Shown here: one piece after another, positions 19,301 to 28,273 of the stretch
Layout: each line of letters begins with the position of its first letter
How positions within the stretch are numbered: the first letter of the stretch is position 1
Origin: Natronosalvus vescus
GTDB taxonomy: Archaea > Halobacteriota > Halobacteria > Halobacteriales > Natrialbaceae
Direction of reading: 5' to 3'
Assembly: GCF_023973145.1 (NCBI RefSeq)
Contig: NZ_CP099546.1
Span: 2,046,001 to 2,110,000 of the forward strand
Length of the DNA stretch: 64,000 nucleotides
The notes under the pieces: generated by a model
Told to the model about the DNA's origin: nothing
Seen by the model: the letters and a program-made list of their open reading frames with translations, nothing else
Databases searched by the model: none
Translations under genes and position numbers: made by a program

Positions 19301-20642
19301 CGGTTATGAAGGGGAAATTGATTATCTGATAGATATTCCTGAGCCAACTGAAAAAAATCAAGCTCGTGAACTTGTACATCACTTTGCACTATTATCGCTG
19401 AAGGAAAAAGAAGATGGTATTATACCTCTTGAAAGCGCTGGAAATCAGCCGAACATGCACGATCTAATAATAGATCGGTTTAGAGAGATCTATGGGAAAC
19501 ATGCGGAAGACCGCCTTGTAGAGGTGGACGAAATTCTCGGTGCAAAATCCGCCGCCGACGAGGCCTACCCTAACCTCCGTGCGTTCATCACCGACGACCT
19601 CTTCGAGCATCATATCGAACGAATGGAAAAAACACCCATCCTCTGGAAGGTCATCTCTAAACGCATGCTTGCCGACGAAACAGGAGAAGGCTTCGCCTGT
19701 TTCGTTGACTACCACGAGATTGATGCAAGTCTTTTTGATCGATTGAGTAACCAGTACCTCGAGCCGCGAAAGGCCGACCTCCGAGAGCGACGCTCAGCGG
19801 CGAATCAGCGCCGGAACGACGAGTCGCTGTCGACAACCGAGCAGGCTGAAGCAACAGAAGAGTTCGCGTTTTGCACGAGCGAACTTGAGCAGATTGCCGA
19901 ACTCGAAGAAGTCATGCAGGAACTCGAGAGTACTACCGAGCGGGCGTTCGACGCTGACGACCGCGCACGTGCGGAAGAACTCGCACCAAAGATCGCCGCG
20001 TTCCGAGCGGAGACGGCCCAGCGCATCGAGACACTAGCGGAACTTCGAAAGCGCCACGGTGAGGAGTGGTTCCAGGATACCTTCTCACCCGGCTTCTGGG
20101 ACAAAATCGACGACTGGCGAGAGGAGTGGCTCGACGCGCTTGAGGAACTTGAGTATGCCTGCAAAGAGTACGCTAAGCCAAGTGACGAGCCGGTTGAGGC
20201 GCATCTGGCCGACCTCTTCGACTATTTCAATTGGCGACTCAAAGGATCTGGCCATTACTCGAGTTCGGGTATCCTCTTCATGACCTACTACTTCGAACGC
20301 GAAGGTGCTGATTTGCTGGACGAGGACGGCGAGCCATTCGACACGCTGACCAAGGACGAACAACTGCTTGCCTCGCTTGCAATGGGATTAGACGATCCTT
20401 CCATTCTGGACAGCGATGTTGACGACTCCGGACTCGAGGAATACAAACAACTCGCTGAAGAGATCGGTGAGGGCTGCAAGACAATCCACAAACGAATCCC
20501 GTCTGACTGGGCGGATCGCGCCCTCTCCGAGATCACTACTGACGGGTATCGGCCAAATCACAAACACGGTGTCGCAATCAATATCACCCCACTCAGTGAG
20601 AAGCGCATCGTTCCAGACATCGTCGAGGACAGAGTCTTGTAG
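16350..20642 (+). CDS. pglX: BREX adenine-specific DNA methyltransferase PglX
   Basis: A 1430-residue N6-adenine methyltransferase. Motif X-like NQFYTPHWVVRML is near residue 230, SAM-binding motif I (DPACGSGHFLL) near 312-322, and catalytic motif IV NPPYG at 519-523. PglX marks host DNA at a non-palindromic site and lets BREX tell self from phage. The region after motif IV (about 17,940-19,480; residues 530-1045) should hold the target recognition domain. It is strikingly AT-rich: 18 GC of 60 at 18421-18480 and 19 of 60 at 19141-19200, against 38 of 60 at 19921-19980. The frame is intact. The start is the ATG at 16350, 145 bases after the antisense lipoprotein gene. Confidence 0.93.
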   Translation: MEGEPTHLRKAQLDKEEREHLEDVVTEMRDRVEANVRYQLEDVHNIEDRPSKDASLTEEQEKLIEAIKLEAVEGAEWEDGFEQYLTGVGYTIVNRLAALRCMEVRGFIDDEVTAFRDDGLTPAADRLVTEEFMLEEEAVLEAYHRACEKLAEEIEILFDRSTAYSLLDPDDDTFEDLCRLLDEVPDQVWRADDVLGWVYEYYNVKLLDDLRQKGEQVGLDPEDVPPANQFYTPHWVVRMLTDNSLGKLYLEDTGELQTVVGAQESLSPEERKNRPLSPDESPGIVDFCTYLVPSGEGGEPPAFESPEDIRVIDPACGSGHFLLYAFDVLERIWRAESDLDHAKIPREILRHNLYGVDLDMRACQLAAFNLYLKGRTRSEAEGADGFEMPKVGIVCADAKVADIEGVEEVFDEVSAGKPEVEDALRQILDAFEEVHGLGSLLDVRGTLRDLFKDGIDEKSVQITLSDDPREDHTLGQILSSLREAVDGQRESDSFLAQDLRSFVRLLDVLAQDYDVALMNPPYGSGGLMPDPVQNYVEQHYRYQPQFYVNFFEACENLTKERGRIGMLIPRTFMFKRSFEDFREDFIGPLGSFDFLAEFGLGILDNATVRTAATVVKKETHMSQNQMSAFLRLHDVPANEKERTFLDSLFGDLEQSSEQRLYNVDINEFSKIPGAPMSYWAHPGLRSLFDSEYVLDSKNANLNRKSGGSVKAGLSTGNNDRFVSYFWEKRPGNWVPLAKGGGESWHVALTQHLVNWNSDGKELKRLGNSYVRNEDRYFSEALTYRYHGEGGRRFGYIPEGAVFHHSGKVFIPNSDPWAFLGYLNSSLATYLMLCQTPERRWEVSQVSKIPWFPELTESEEVRKNTRHLATLLMELYTSDFTSFNYSGAQLLKPLGVESSFQWHTSHDFVSLSDELPEPIQIEQHPPSTPISQLIQVNKNHIQQIKSEIIATLEKLDNAVLSSIEISDDLAEVVKQEVATQTPAKNGYEGEIDYLIDIPEPTEKNQARELVHHFALLSLKEKEDGIIPLESAGNQPNMHDLIIDRFREIYGKHAEDRLVEVDEILGAKSAADEAYPNLRAFITDDLFEHHIERMEKTPILWKVISKRMLADETGEGFACFVDYHEIDASLFDRLSNQYLEPRKADLRERRSAANQRRNDESLSTTEQAEATEEFAFCTSELEQIAELEEVMQELESTTERAFDADDRARAEELAPKIAAFRAETAQRIETLAELRKRHGEEWFQDTFSPGFWDKIDDWREEWLDALEELEYACKEYAKPSDEPVEAHLADLFDYFNWRLKGSGHYSSSGILFMTYYFEREGADLLDEDGEPFDTLTKDEQLLASLAMGLDDPSILDSDVDDSGLEEYKQLAEEIGEGCKTIHKRIPSDWADRALSEITTDGYRPNHKHGVAINITPLSEKRIVPDIVEDRVL

Positions 20643-20769
20643 AAATTTTCTCGTGAGTCTGCTGGAATAGTATTCAAACTGTTGAACATACCAATGAGCA
20701 GCGAAGCAATTAATACCCCTACGGTTCGCTTTTTCATAATGAAAGCTGGCGAACCGGATCTTCTCTAGT

Positions 20770-22965
20770 ATGTACAAAACACGACCCCTTCCTGACGCGG
20801 CTACGGAGATCATCGAACGTGAATTCAAGCGGGCAGAGTCCGTTACGCCAACCGTTCTGTGGTGGGACGACGGGAACCATCTTGAAGAAATTATTAGACG
20901 AGCGTGTGACGACCTCGATGTCCACTTGAAGATAGCGACAGAGACACCATTAGAGCTTCGCGCAGATCCAGTTGACGACAAGCAAGTGTGGTATGTTCCA
21001 CACGCCAAAGATCCAGACGAGTTCGAAGGGAACTACGATTGGTTCCGTGATGTACAGAACACTGGTGGGGAGGTCGAGATGGCCATCGAAGATCTCGCCG
21101 TCCGCGTGTTCAAGGGCAACACGCTCGATGCGTGGGAGTTGAAGAACGTAACTCGAGCTGACAACCCAGAAAAACGCGAGCAGGTTGCACGCATCCTCAA
21201 GGATCAACTCACCGGTGGGCAACTGCCGACGCTCGAACAACTCGAGACACAGATCGTTACCGGCGGGTACGCCGATTCGGTCGCGTTCGTCCTCGAGAAC
21301 GGGTGGGGAGACCTCGATCACAGCGACAAAACGATCGAGCAGATGTCAGACCTGCTGGTCGCTGAAGGAGTCGATCCAGTTGCCCACGAAGTCGACCCAA
21401 ATGGTATCGTCACGACCACTCGTCGCTGGGCAGTCGCAGAGTGGCTCATCCACGCTGGTGTCGATCCCGACTTCTTCCCGTCGGAGTATCAGGCAAACAC
21501 CGCTGGCCTTCGAGCGATCCCGAAACTCAAATCGGTATTAAACAATACGAGTTCGAGAGCCCACATTGCAGATCGCTATCTTGACGAACTGATGTGGCCA
21601 GAGGTTATCGACGATCTTGAGAACCCATGGGAGGTAGCAGACTGTCTCGTCGACGCTGCACTCGAACATCGACTGTGGAATGAGTGGCTCGCATCCTACG
21701 AGGATGGGGACTATCAGCAGTGTCTCACCAACGCCGAGCAACGATTTGAGGCACTTCGGGGCACCAAGGATCACACCGGCTACTTCAAGGGTGCCTATGG
21801 TGCTGACAGCCCATGGACGCAAACGTGGGAACAGGCCACCCAAATCGCTCGCCTTGCCTATAGGCTCGATACGTGGGATGACGAACCCACAGACGATGTT
21901 GTATCGCTGTATGCAGACGCCGAAGATGGCACATGGCAGATCGATAATGCCGTCCTCAATCTCGTCGTTTCGGGTGAACCGGAGGCGGACTTGTCCCACG
22001 ATCATCCCGCTCGAGATGCACTCGAAGAGTTACGGCAACAGCTCCAGTCAGCATATCTCGAGTATCTCGAAGATCTCGGCGATCTGGTTACTGAGACTGT
22101 TGAAGCCGGAGCCCCGTTTGTCGACGAAGATCACGCTTACCAATTTTTCGCGAAAGAATCCAATGGCCTTGAGAGTGGCCAAACAGTTGCATTGTTCGTC
22201 ATCGACGCATTGCGCCTCGACCTGGCTCGGAAACTTGCAGAGGAACTTCGTGAATACGTCGCACTGCTTCCATCCAGTGGGCCTGATTTTACGGTCGATG
22301 AAAGCGTGTGGATCGGTACGCTCCCCTCTGAAACTGTATTCGGCAAGGCCGCACTCACACCGGGAAAGGCTCGACTGTTCAAAATATCGCTCACCGAGGA
22401 TGGCGACCTCGAACCGCTTCGAAACAGTCGGCCTGTAACACCTGGTCGGCGAAAATCCTTGCTCAAGGGAGACGGCTGGACGGAAACACGCAAGAAAGAC
22501 GACGGGTGGAACAAAAAGCGAGTCGCCTATTTCAAAAACGATCTTGACAATATCGGCGAGAAGGAGTTGAGCGAACTCGAGGAGTTGCTTGACCGTCGGG
22601 TTGAGTCGCTCGCAGCGTTCATCGGTGACAAAATTGAACAGGGCGAGTGGGATCAAGCGTATGTCCTGACCGATCACGGCTTCGTTCTCCTCCCGCACGA
22701 GGCTACTCCGGAGGCGATCAATCGTCCTGCGGAGGAAACCGATTCTGGACGGCGATGGATCGCTGGCAAAAACGTCGATGAAGATTCACCAGGAGTACTG
22801 CTCGACTCGAGTACCCGACTGGGATACCTTAATGCCAACGTGAGTATTCTCGCCAGCCCCCTCAAGCGATTCAAGAAACGAGGTGTTGGTGATGCTCGGT
22901 TCTATCACGGAGGACTACTGCCTCAGGAATTCGTGTTGAATTTCATTAGTATCACACAAGAGTAG
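20770..22965 (+). CDS. pglZ: BREX alkaline-phosphatase-superfamily protein PglZ
   Basis: A 731-residue protein with the PglZ domain in its C-terminal half. The metal-site strings are VIDALRLDLA (about residues 476-485) and LTDHGFVLL (about 632-640), as in alkaline-phosphatase-fold enzymes. PglZ is part of the BREX core and interacts with PglX in studied systems. The N-terminal half is helical and acidic. The gene starts 127 bases after pglX; the intervening AT-rich DNA may carry its own promoter. It is the last core gene before the exported-protein insertion. Confidence 0.92.
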   Translation: MYKTRPLPDAATEIIEREFKRAESVTPTVLWWDDGNHLEEIIRRACDDLDVHLKIATETPLELRADPVDDKQVWYVPHAKDPDEFEGNYDWFRDVQNTGGEVEMAIEDLAVRVFKGNTLDAWELKNVTRADNPEKREQVARILKDQLTGGQLPTLEQLETQIVTGGYADSVAFVLENGWGDLDHSDKTIEQMSDLLVAEGVDPVAHEVDPNGIVTTTRRWAVAEWLIHAGVDPDFFPSEYQANTAGLRAIPKLKSVLNNTSSRAHIADRYLDELMWPEVIDDLENPWEVADCLVDAALEHRLWNEWLASYEDGDYQQCLTNAEQRFEALRGTKDHTGYFKGAYGADSPWTQTWEQATQIARLAYRLDTWDDEPTDDVVSLYADAEDGTWQIDNAVLNLVVSGEPEADLSHDHPARDALEELRQQLQSAYLEYLEDLGDLVTETVEAGAPFVDEDHAYQFFAKESNGLESGQTVALFVIDALRLDLARKLAEELREYVALLPSSGPDFTVDESVWIGTLPSETVFGKAALTPGKARLFKISLTEDGDLEPLRNSRPVTPGRRKSLLKGDGWTETRKKDDGWNKKRVAYFKNDLDNIGEKELSELEELLDRRVESLAAFIGDKIEQGEWDQAYVLTDHGFVLLPHEATPEAINRPAEETDSGRRWIAGKNVDEDSPGVLLDSSTRLGYLNANVSILASPLKRFKKRGVGDARFYHGGLLPQEFVLNFISITQE

Positions 22966-23454
22966 CCAGTCCCCTCAACTGAGTGGAATTACCGTAGATT
23001 CTCATACGTTCCAGTCTATTAGATAAAAATATGTTGAACCGATGTACAAGAAGTAAAGATCGTATTCCTCAAATCTATAGCGTGTCATAGAATACGTCTC
23101 ACACCCTCTACCTGGTGATTATACAACTCCCATTTCGTTCGTAACCCAGTGGTTCACGCCAGTCGTGGGTTCTACTCAGAATAGGGGGGTGTGAATAGTG
23201 TCTGTTGAGAACCATTGTATGACACGCTCCCGAGAACGAAAGGAAGAAGCTCGATCATGAAAAGTACAGCGTCCCCATCACCGCCGTCCGGTTCAACTAC
23301 TACGATGATGACGGGCACGAATACATCGGCCGCAGCTGACTCATCGACCCGCACACCACCCCTGAATCCCCTGAGTTTATATTGAAGTCGTTGATTCGAA
23401 TTTCATTGTTGCATCAACATCCCATAATTAGTTGGTGGATTGACCACTTGATAG
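22966..23454. other. Intergenic stretch with a MITE-like repeat and a possible gene remnant
   Basis: Apart from the inverted-repeat unit at 23079-23228, the plus strand from about 23233 reads as a short open segment, including KYSVPITAVRFNYYDDDG and HEYIGRS, before a stop near 23339. This looks like the broken end of a gene but I cannot name it. No intact gene is seen. Confidence 0.35.
23079..23228. mobile_element. 150-bp MITE-like unit of the GTGTCATAGAA family
   Basis: AGCGTGTCATAGAAT at 23079-23093 pairs, inverted and with one mismatch, with 23214-23228. No flanking target duplication remains. The left end continues as a 60-bp relative of 1936-1996. It lies just downstream of pglZ and is too short to code for a transposase. 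Confidence 0.55.
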
Positions 23455-23463
23455 GTTTAAGAA
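23455..23463 (+). promoter_or_regulatory. TATA-like box for the exported-protein genes
   Basis: GTTTAAGAA lies about 25-30 bases ahead of the ATG at 23486, the usual archaeal spacing for a leaderless transcript. It supports that start over the in-frame GTG at 23471 and suggests that the three genes 23486-26672 have their own promoter. Confidence 0.5.
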
Positions 23464-23485
23464 CAGGTTCGTGGGCCGTACTAAC

Positions 23486-24406
23486 ATGGCCCACACCAGA
23501 TCTCCGGAGGAAAAGCGGGAACTGGAGCGTCTAGCAGAGACAAATCTTACCACGATCACTGTTCTCGGGGCGTTGACTGGGCCTTTTGCGTACCTATGGC
23601 TTGGAAAACCACGGCTCGCACTATTCAATATAGTGACCCTGAACTGGGCGCTAACCGGGTTAGTAACGGTACCACTGCATACACGGAAACTGGTACGGAA
23701 TGCACGGACAGAACTCGCAGAGGCTGATTTTGAACATGACGAAGATGGAGTCAGTGCTGAATCTGGTGCAGCATCATCCCAGTCTGTCACAGGTAGCGGA
23801 AACGATACCGCGTCTCAGAACTACTGGGTGGAGCGTTGGAATGTTACTCGACGGCAAGCAATAATCGGTACCGTTGGAGTACTTGGCGGGACGGCGATAC
23901 TTGCGAGTCTCCCTGATGAAGAGGAATTGGAAGGGCCGGGCGATAATGAAGCGAGCGGTGAACAGTCGATCGGGTCATCCAATGATCAAGATACCTCTGG
24001 CGATGCGTCAAATGACGGTAACGAAGATGAAGTTTCAGAGTTACTGACCGAATGGGCTACCCTAATTGAACAGAATCATGGAGTGGAGGTGCTTGAAATC
24101 AATGATGCAAGCACCCATTCTTGGTACTTCTACTTCCACACAGAGGGAACTTCTGACGCCACCGAATACGAGATTGGAGCGGTTGCAGATGCGTACGCCT
24201 GGTTTATTGGGGAAAATCCTACCGAGGCTCCAGAGAATCTACTCGTGTACGCTGTGAGTGACCCTACCGCAGACCCACTCAGCGACGAGGCTATTGGTGC
24301 GTTCTATATCGAACAGGAGTGGGCACGGGACTGGCTCGATGGAGCAATCTCAGATGAGGAGTACGTAACGTGGATTCTGGCGACATACGAAACAGACCCA
24401 CCATAG
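23486..24406 (+). CDS. Membrane-anchored protein with a C-terminal domain shared with 25320-26672
   Basis: A 306-residue protein. An N-terminal hydrophobic part with two segments (about 29-46 and 48-62) resembles TM2-type small membrane domains (AYLWLGKPRLALFN). A charged linker, a third membrane helix after NVTRRQA (about 126-142) and a long acidic low-complexity linker follow. The C-terminal domain of about 110 residues (EIGAVADAYAWFI ... EWARDWLDGAISDEEY) is visibly homologous to the C-terminus of the protein at 25320. It should sit in the membrane with this domain outside. Function unknown; first of three co-directional genes placed inside the BREX cluster. Confidence 0.65.
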   Translation: MAHTRSPEEKRELERLAETNLTTITVLGALTGPFAYLWLGKPRLALFNIVTLNWALTGLVTVPLHTRKLVRNARTELAEADFEHDEDGVSAESGAASSQSVTGSGNDTASQNYWVERWNVTRRQAIIGTVGVLGGTAILASLPDEEELEGPGDNEASGEQSIGSSNDQDTSGDASNDGNEDEVSELLTEWATLIEQNHGVEVLEINDASTHSWYFYFHTEGTSDATEYEIGAVADAYAWFIGENPTEAPENLLVYAVSDPTADPLSDEAIGAFYIEQEWARDWLDGAISDEEYVTWILATYETDPP

Positions 24407-24415
24407 GTGAGACAC

Positions 24416-25309
24416 ATGAAAACGAACGATAAGACCAACTCAAAACCAAGCAGACGAACGATCTTAGGCGCGATAGGTACCCTAACTGGATCACTTATCG
24501 CTACGGGTAGTGCTACGGGCGACGACTGTCCTGAACGGGATCCAGCAGAACGAGGACGAACTGGTTCGCTCATGTGTGGTGAACTCCCAGCGGAACACCA
24601 CGAAGGGAGTAATGAGTCCTGGTATGAGTCATCAATCACGTTCCAAAATTGCTCGTCCTGTACACGCTCTATAGACACTCGCGTCACGGACGGGCACATT
24701 CACGAGGATAAAGAAGAAGAACCGCACGAGTCTGACCAAACGAGTGTTCTCACCGATCGTCTCGAAGGGGGTGAACGGAAGACGTTCTGGTTCACAGGCA
24801 GTATCAACAATTTCGATCTTGGAGCAGCAGATATGAACGTCGCCCTCAGCCAACGTTCAGTTGAACACGCGCCAGATGTACATTGCTACCGTTTGGCTGA
24901 TGAAACGGATGATAGAACCGATTCCGATGATGAGTGCCCAGAGGGAGATCCAGCAGAGGGTGGTCGAACCGGCTCGCTCATGTGTGGTGAACTTCCAGCG
25001 GAACACCACGATGGAGGTGATGAGCCCTGGTATGAGTCGTCAATCACGTTCCAAAACTGTTCGAGTTGTACTCGGCAGATATCCGTTGGGATCAGCGGTG
25101 GACAGATTCACGAGAATAAAGACGTAGAACCGCTCGAAGACGATCAATCAAGGAGCCTGTCATATCACATTGAGGGCGGTGAACGGAAGACGTTCTGGTT
25201 CACTGGAAGTGTCGGTTACCTTGACTTATCCGAGCCTTCGGATATGAACGTCGCCATTAGCCAACGCTCTATCGAACACGCACAATCATCACGGTGCTAC
25301 CGACCCTGA
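24416..25309 (+). CDS. Tat-exported cysteine-rich protein with two tandem repeats
   Basis: A 297-residue protein from the ATG at 24416 (an upstream GTG at 24407 directly follows the previous stop). A Tat signal (SRRTILGAIG) is followed by two near-identical units of about 125 residues. Each has the pattern CPE.DPAE.GRTGSLMCGELPAEHH, then WYESSITFQNCSSC, then GGERKTFWFTG, and ends in a final Cys (HCYR or RCYR). That gives five cysteines per unit, including a CSSC pair, suggesting disulfides or a metal site outside the cell. The two units are also similar at DNA level, so the duplication is fairly recent. No family recognised. Confidence 0.65.
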   Translation: MKTNDKTNSKPSRRTILGAIGTLTGSLIATGSATGDDCPERDPAERGRTGSLMCGELPAEHHEGSNESWYESSITFQNCSSCTRSIDTRVTDGHIHEDKEEEPHESDQTSVLTDRLEGGERKTFWFTGSINNFDLGAADMNVALSQRSVEHAPDVHCYRLADETDDRTDSDDECPEGDPAEGGRTGSLMCGELPAEHHDGGDEPWYESSITFQNCSSCTRQISVGISGGQIHENKDVEPLEDDQSRSLSYHIEGGERKTFWFTGSVGYLDLSEPSDMNVAISQRSIEHAQSSRCYRP

Positions 25310-25319
25310 CACCATTGAT

Positions 25320-26672
25320 ATGACCATGAACCGCAGGAATTACCTCTCGACAGTCGGAACAACGGTCGGCCTGGGTGGATCGGTCAATTTGCGGCAAGCG
25401 TTCCTCTCAAATGGTTCACCTTCGATCAATATTACTGAGACAAACGCACCGCTTGAAGGTGGTGACCTGCTCGAAGTAATAGCTACTGTGGAAAACCAGG
25501 ATAACAGCCGACACACTTTCGACACCAGGTTATTCATCGACGAAGAGAAGGCAGTAAATGAAACGGTGTCCATCGATCCTGATGAGACTGAAGAGATTGA
25601 GTTCGAATACCGGACGTATCCAGTAATAGCTGATATTGACATTACTGTTCGCGTTGATGCTGATGGGTTTGCAGATCAAGAGTTAATCGAGCTGTCTGCT
25701 GTTGAGGAACTCCATGATGAGGATGTGAAACCCGACCTTGATCTAACGGTACAACCGGGGGCTAAAATGGTGTTCGAAGTTGATGAGACTCTCACGGACG
25801 ACCCTGATTACGGAAATACACACTGGTTCATTAACGGTGAGTACACCCATCAATCAACGGAGCCCTGGTTCCACGAGAGGCAAACCGAGCGTTATGAATA
25901 CTGGCCCCATACGTTTCAATCCAAAGGCGTCTATGATATTGCCGCTGCCGTCGACAACGATGAGCAGAACTACACCTACCAATGGGTGATCTCAGTTGAC
26001 GAAGACGGTATTGAACCCCCAACTATTGAGAATATTGGGTCAGAAACAATTGGGGATGACTCAGGGAGTAGTTACGATGTCGAAATTGAGGTCTCCAGCC
26101 CAAGCGAAGATATTGATCGCATTATTTGGTGGGACGAGGATGGATCCAGTATTGAAGCGGTGACCGAGATAAGTGGAAGCGAAGATACGGTCGCAAGATC
26201 AATACCAGGAGGATTCGCTCCAACCATCTGGGCGATTACGGAAAACAACGTGGTTACGGAAGCCAATCCATGGAGAGTAGAAACGACAGAGGATGAGCGT
26301 GACGAGCCCAGCGAAGAACGACCTGTTGAGGAACTCCGATCCGTTACAGAGTTCAGATGGCGACTAGAACGAGAGGGTATTATCGTAACCTACCTCCAGA
26401 TGGTTATTGATCAGATAAACCTCGACTATCAAACACGAGCAACCACACAAGATGAAAAATATCTCGAAATTGGAATTGTAGCATCAGCGTATGTTGATCT
26501 CGTTGCATCCGGACACGAGTCCCAATTGTTACACGTAATATTTGTAGATAATTATGGATTTGATCTAGGGGGATACTTCATCATGTCCGAATGGGCTCAA
26601 GCGTATGCTGACGGGCACATCACCGGACAAGAATTCTCCGATCTGATTCTAAGCACATTCGGGTATGAATAG
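25320..26672 (+). CDS. Exported multi-domain protein: CARDB-like, PKD-like and shared C-terminal domain
   Basis: A 450-residue protein with a Tat-like N-terminus (NRRNYLSTVG). A first beta domain of about 90 residues (ATVENQDNS ... DPDETEEIEFEY) resembles CARDB adhesion modules. A second (FQSKGVYDIAAAVDN) resembles PKD folds, and a third beta domain contains IIWWDEDG. The C-terminal domain (EIGIVASAYVDL ... EWAQAYADGHITGQEFSDLI) is paralogous to that of the protein at 23486. The gene begins 10 bases after the preceding one, so the two are probably co-transcribed. It is extracytoplasmic; role unknown. Confidence 0.65.
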   Translation: MTMNRRNYLSTVGTTVGLGGSVNLRQAFLSNGSPSINITETNAPLEGGDLLEVIATVENQDNSRHTFDTRLFIDEEKAVNETVSIDPDETEEIEFEYRTYPVIADIDITVRVDADGFADQELIELSAVEELHDEDVKPDLDLTVQPGAKMVFEVDETLTDDPDYGNTHWFINGEYTHQSTEPWFHERQTERYEYWPHTFQSKGVYDIAAAVDNDEQNYTYQWVISVDEDGIEPPTIENIGSETIGDDSGSSYDVEIEVSSPSEDIDRIIWWDEDGSSIEAVTEISGSEDTVARSIPGGFAPTIWAITENNVVTEANPWRVETTEDERDEPSEERPVEELRSVTEFRWRLEREGIIVTYLQMVIDQINLDYQTRATTQDEKYLEIGIVASAYVDLVASGHESQLLHVIFVDNYGFDLGGYFIMSEWAQAYADGHITGQEFSDLILSTFGYE

Positions 26673-26913
26673 CGGAGTATCGGTAAGTAGAGTTAGGAAT
26701 TCCACTCATTTCCTAAGATAACAGTGGATGTGAAGTTTGATAAGGGCTTAATTAGATTCTGTAGTTGGTCTACCTTTGGTGACGCTCGTATAGAGTCACG
26801 TCAATGGCATACCTTTATTTGGATCTATTCAGTAAATCTCATCTTTCAATTTCTATAGAGCAATGGAACAAAACTATGGATTGCCTTTCTAATCGCTATG
26901 AGTCTCGTACAAC

Positions 26914-28194
26914 TCACTTCTCCCGAACGTTTTCGACAGCTTCGGCAACGATCTTGTCAACGATCGCCGCCAGGGGTAGATGCTCTTCGAATGCGGTGGC
27001 CAGGGTGGCAAAGTAACTCTCCGGAAGCCCAGCTTGATCGACGTTGTACACCTTCTCCGTGTAGTTTTTCTTTTGTCCTTTGTTTGTAATCTCGTTCTCG
27101 TCGAGAACTGGTTTGAGTTGTTTCTGCCACCGTTCACTATTGTACAATCGGTAGAACTCATTCCGGAGTTCAACTCGAGTTGGTGAACGCAGGAGGAACG
27201 TCAACTCCCCTCGGCTGAAGGACTCTTCCTTCCGTATGAGGTGAACGAAATGCAATCGGAATCCAGTGTTCCCCTGTGTCTCTGAGTAATATCGTGTGGT
27301 TTCGAGGCCGTCATCATCTAAGTACCATCCATCTTTGAAGATGCAACCATACTTTCCGGCGTCTGGTCGCGTATGCCACTCGTCTGTCCATAGCTCGTTA
27401 TCAAGCTGGTTTTGAAACAGCTCTGGCCACTCTTCGATTGACCGTTGACGAAGCGATTCCGCAGCGCCGAGGAGGTCATCAATCTCGTCACGGTACGTAC
27501 TGAGCAATCGAACCTTCTCCTTCTGTATCGTTGTATAGTTATCATCTTCCATGTTTGACACCTGAATTATTGTTGAGAGAAATTCTCGAAGTTGACTTAC
27601 GCTACGTTCCGGATAGGTACCATGTGAGCTTCTGAGTTCGTCGTCAAATGCCTCGACGACGTGCCGCCAATACAAATCAGCGAACCTAGGTGCATTGGAG
27701 TCTGGTGTGTGTTTCTTCGAAAGAAACACGTAATGGTGGCCATCGGGAGGATAGTCGGCTTTTTCTTCGGCACCGAGATGTGCGTCAGTGACGTATCGAT
27801 AGGTCTGCTTTTCGCCCTCAGTTGCATCGACTTTCGATTCGATACATACGAACCACCGCCCTGGGACACGGATCACAATATCAAGGCGATTGTCTGCTGG
27901 TGAGGTAACCTCAGTATCGACCTTGACGAGTTCGAGATCGCGATGATAGTACTCGAGCGGGATGCCTGCTTCTCGCTGTGCCGTATCGAGAAAGCACTTG
28001 AGGAAGTCAACACCGAACCCGTGAGGTTGTGTTGGATCGAGAAAGTACGCTAAGAACGTATTCCATTTCTGTTCAGACCGTGCCGATCCGAGTATTCGTA
28101 GCGTCGATTTTGGCGGCTCCGACACCACCGGAAGGGCTTCGAGTGAAGATTGAAGCTCTCGGAATCGAACCTCCAGTTCATCGCTCATTGCCAT
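26914..28194 (-). CDS. PD-(D/E)XK nuclease superfamily protein
   Basis: A 426-residue protein. The N-terminal half carries RLDIVIRVPGRWFVCIESKV with the nuclease triad Asp105, Glu119 and Lys121. The pattern before it (NTFLAYFLDPTQPHGFG) fits the PDDEXK_4 type of nuclease-fold protein found in defence loci. The C-terminal half is unassigned. It is transcribed on the minus strand, 79 bases after the GmrSD-like gene, so the two form an operon facing away from brxHII. Probably a DNA-cleaving partner; the substrate is unknown. Confidence 0.72.
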   Translation of the reverse strand: MAMSDELEVRFRELQSSLEALPVVSEPPKSTLRILGSARSEQKWNTFLAYFLDPTQPHGFGVDFLKCFLDTAQREAGIPLEYYHRDLELVKVDTEVTSPADNRLDIVIRVPGRWFVCIESKVDATEGEKQTYRYVTDAHLGAEEKADYPPDGHHYVFLSKKHTPDSNAPRFADLYWRHVVEAFDDELRSSHGTYPERSVSQLREFLSTIIQVSNMEDDNYTTIQKEKVRLLSTYRDEIDDLLGAAESLRQRSIEEWPELFQNQLDNELWTDEWHTRPDAGKYGCIFKDGWYLDDDGLETTRYYSETQGNTGFRLHFVHLIRKEESFSRGELTFLLRSPTRVELRNEFYRLYNSERWQKQLKPVLDENEITNKGQKKNYTEKVYNVDQAGLPESYFATLATAFEEHLPLAAIVDKIVAEAVENVREK

Positions 28195-28273
28195 CAGTAC
28201 ATGATTATCGCGGTGTGTGATAAATACACAACCAGAAATGAATGAGGACTATGTCGGATTCGATAGTGTCGTG

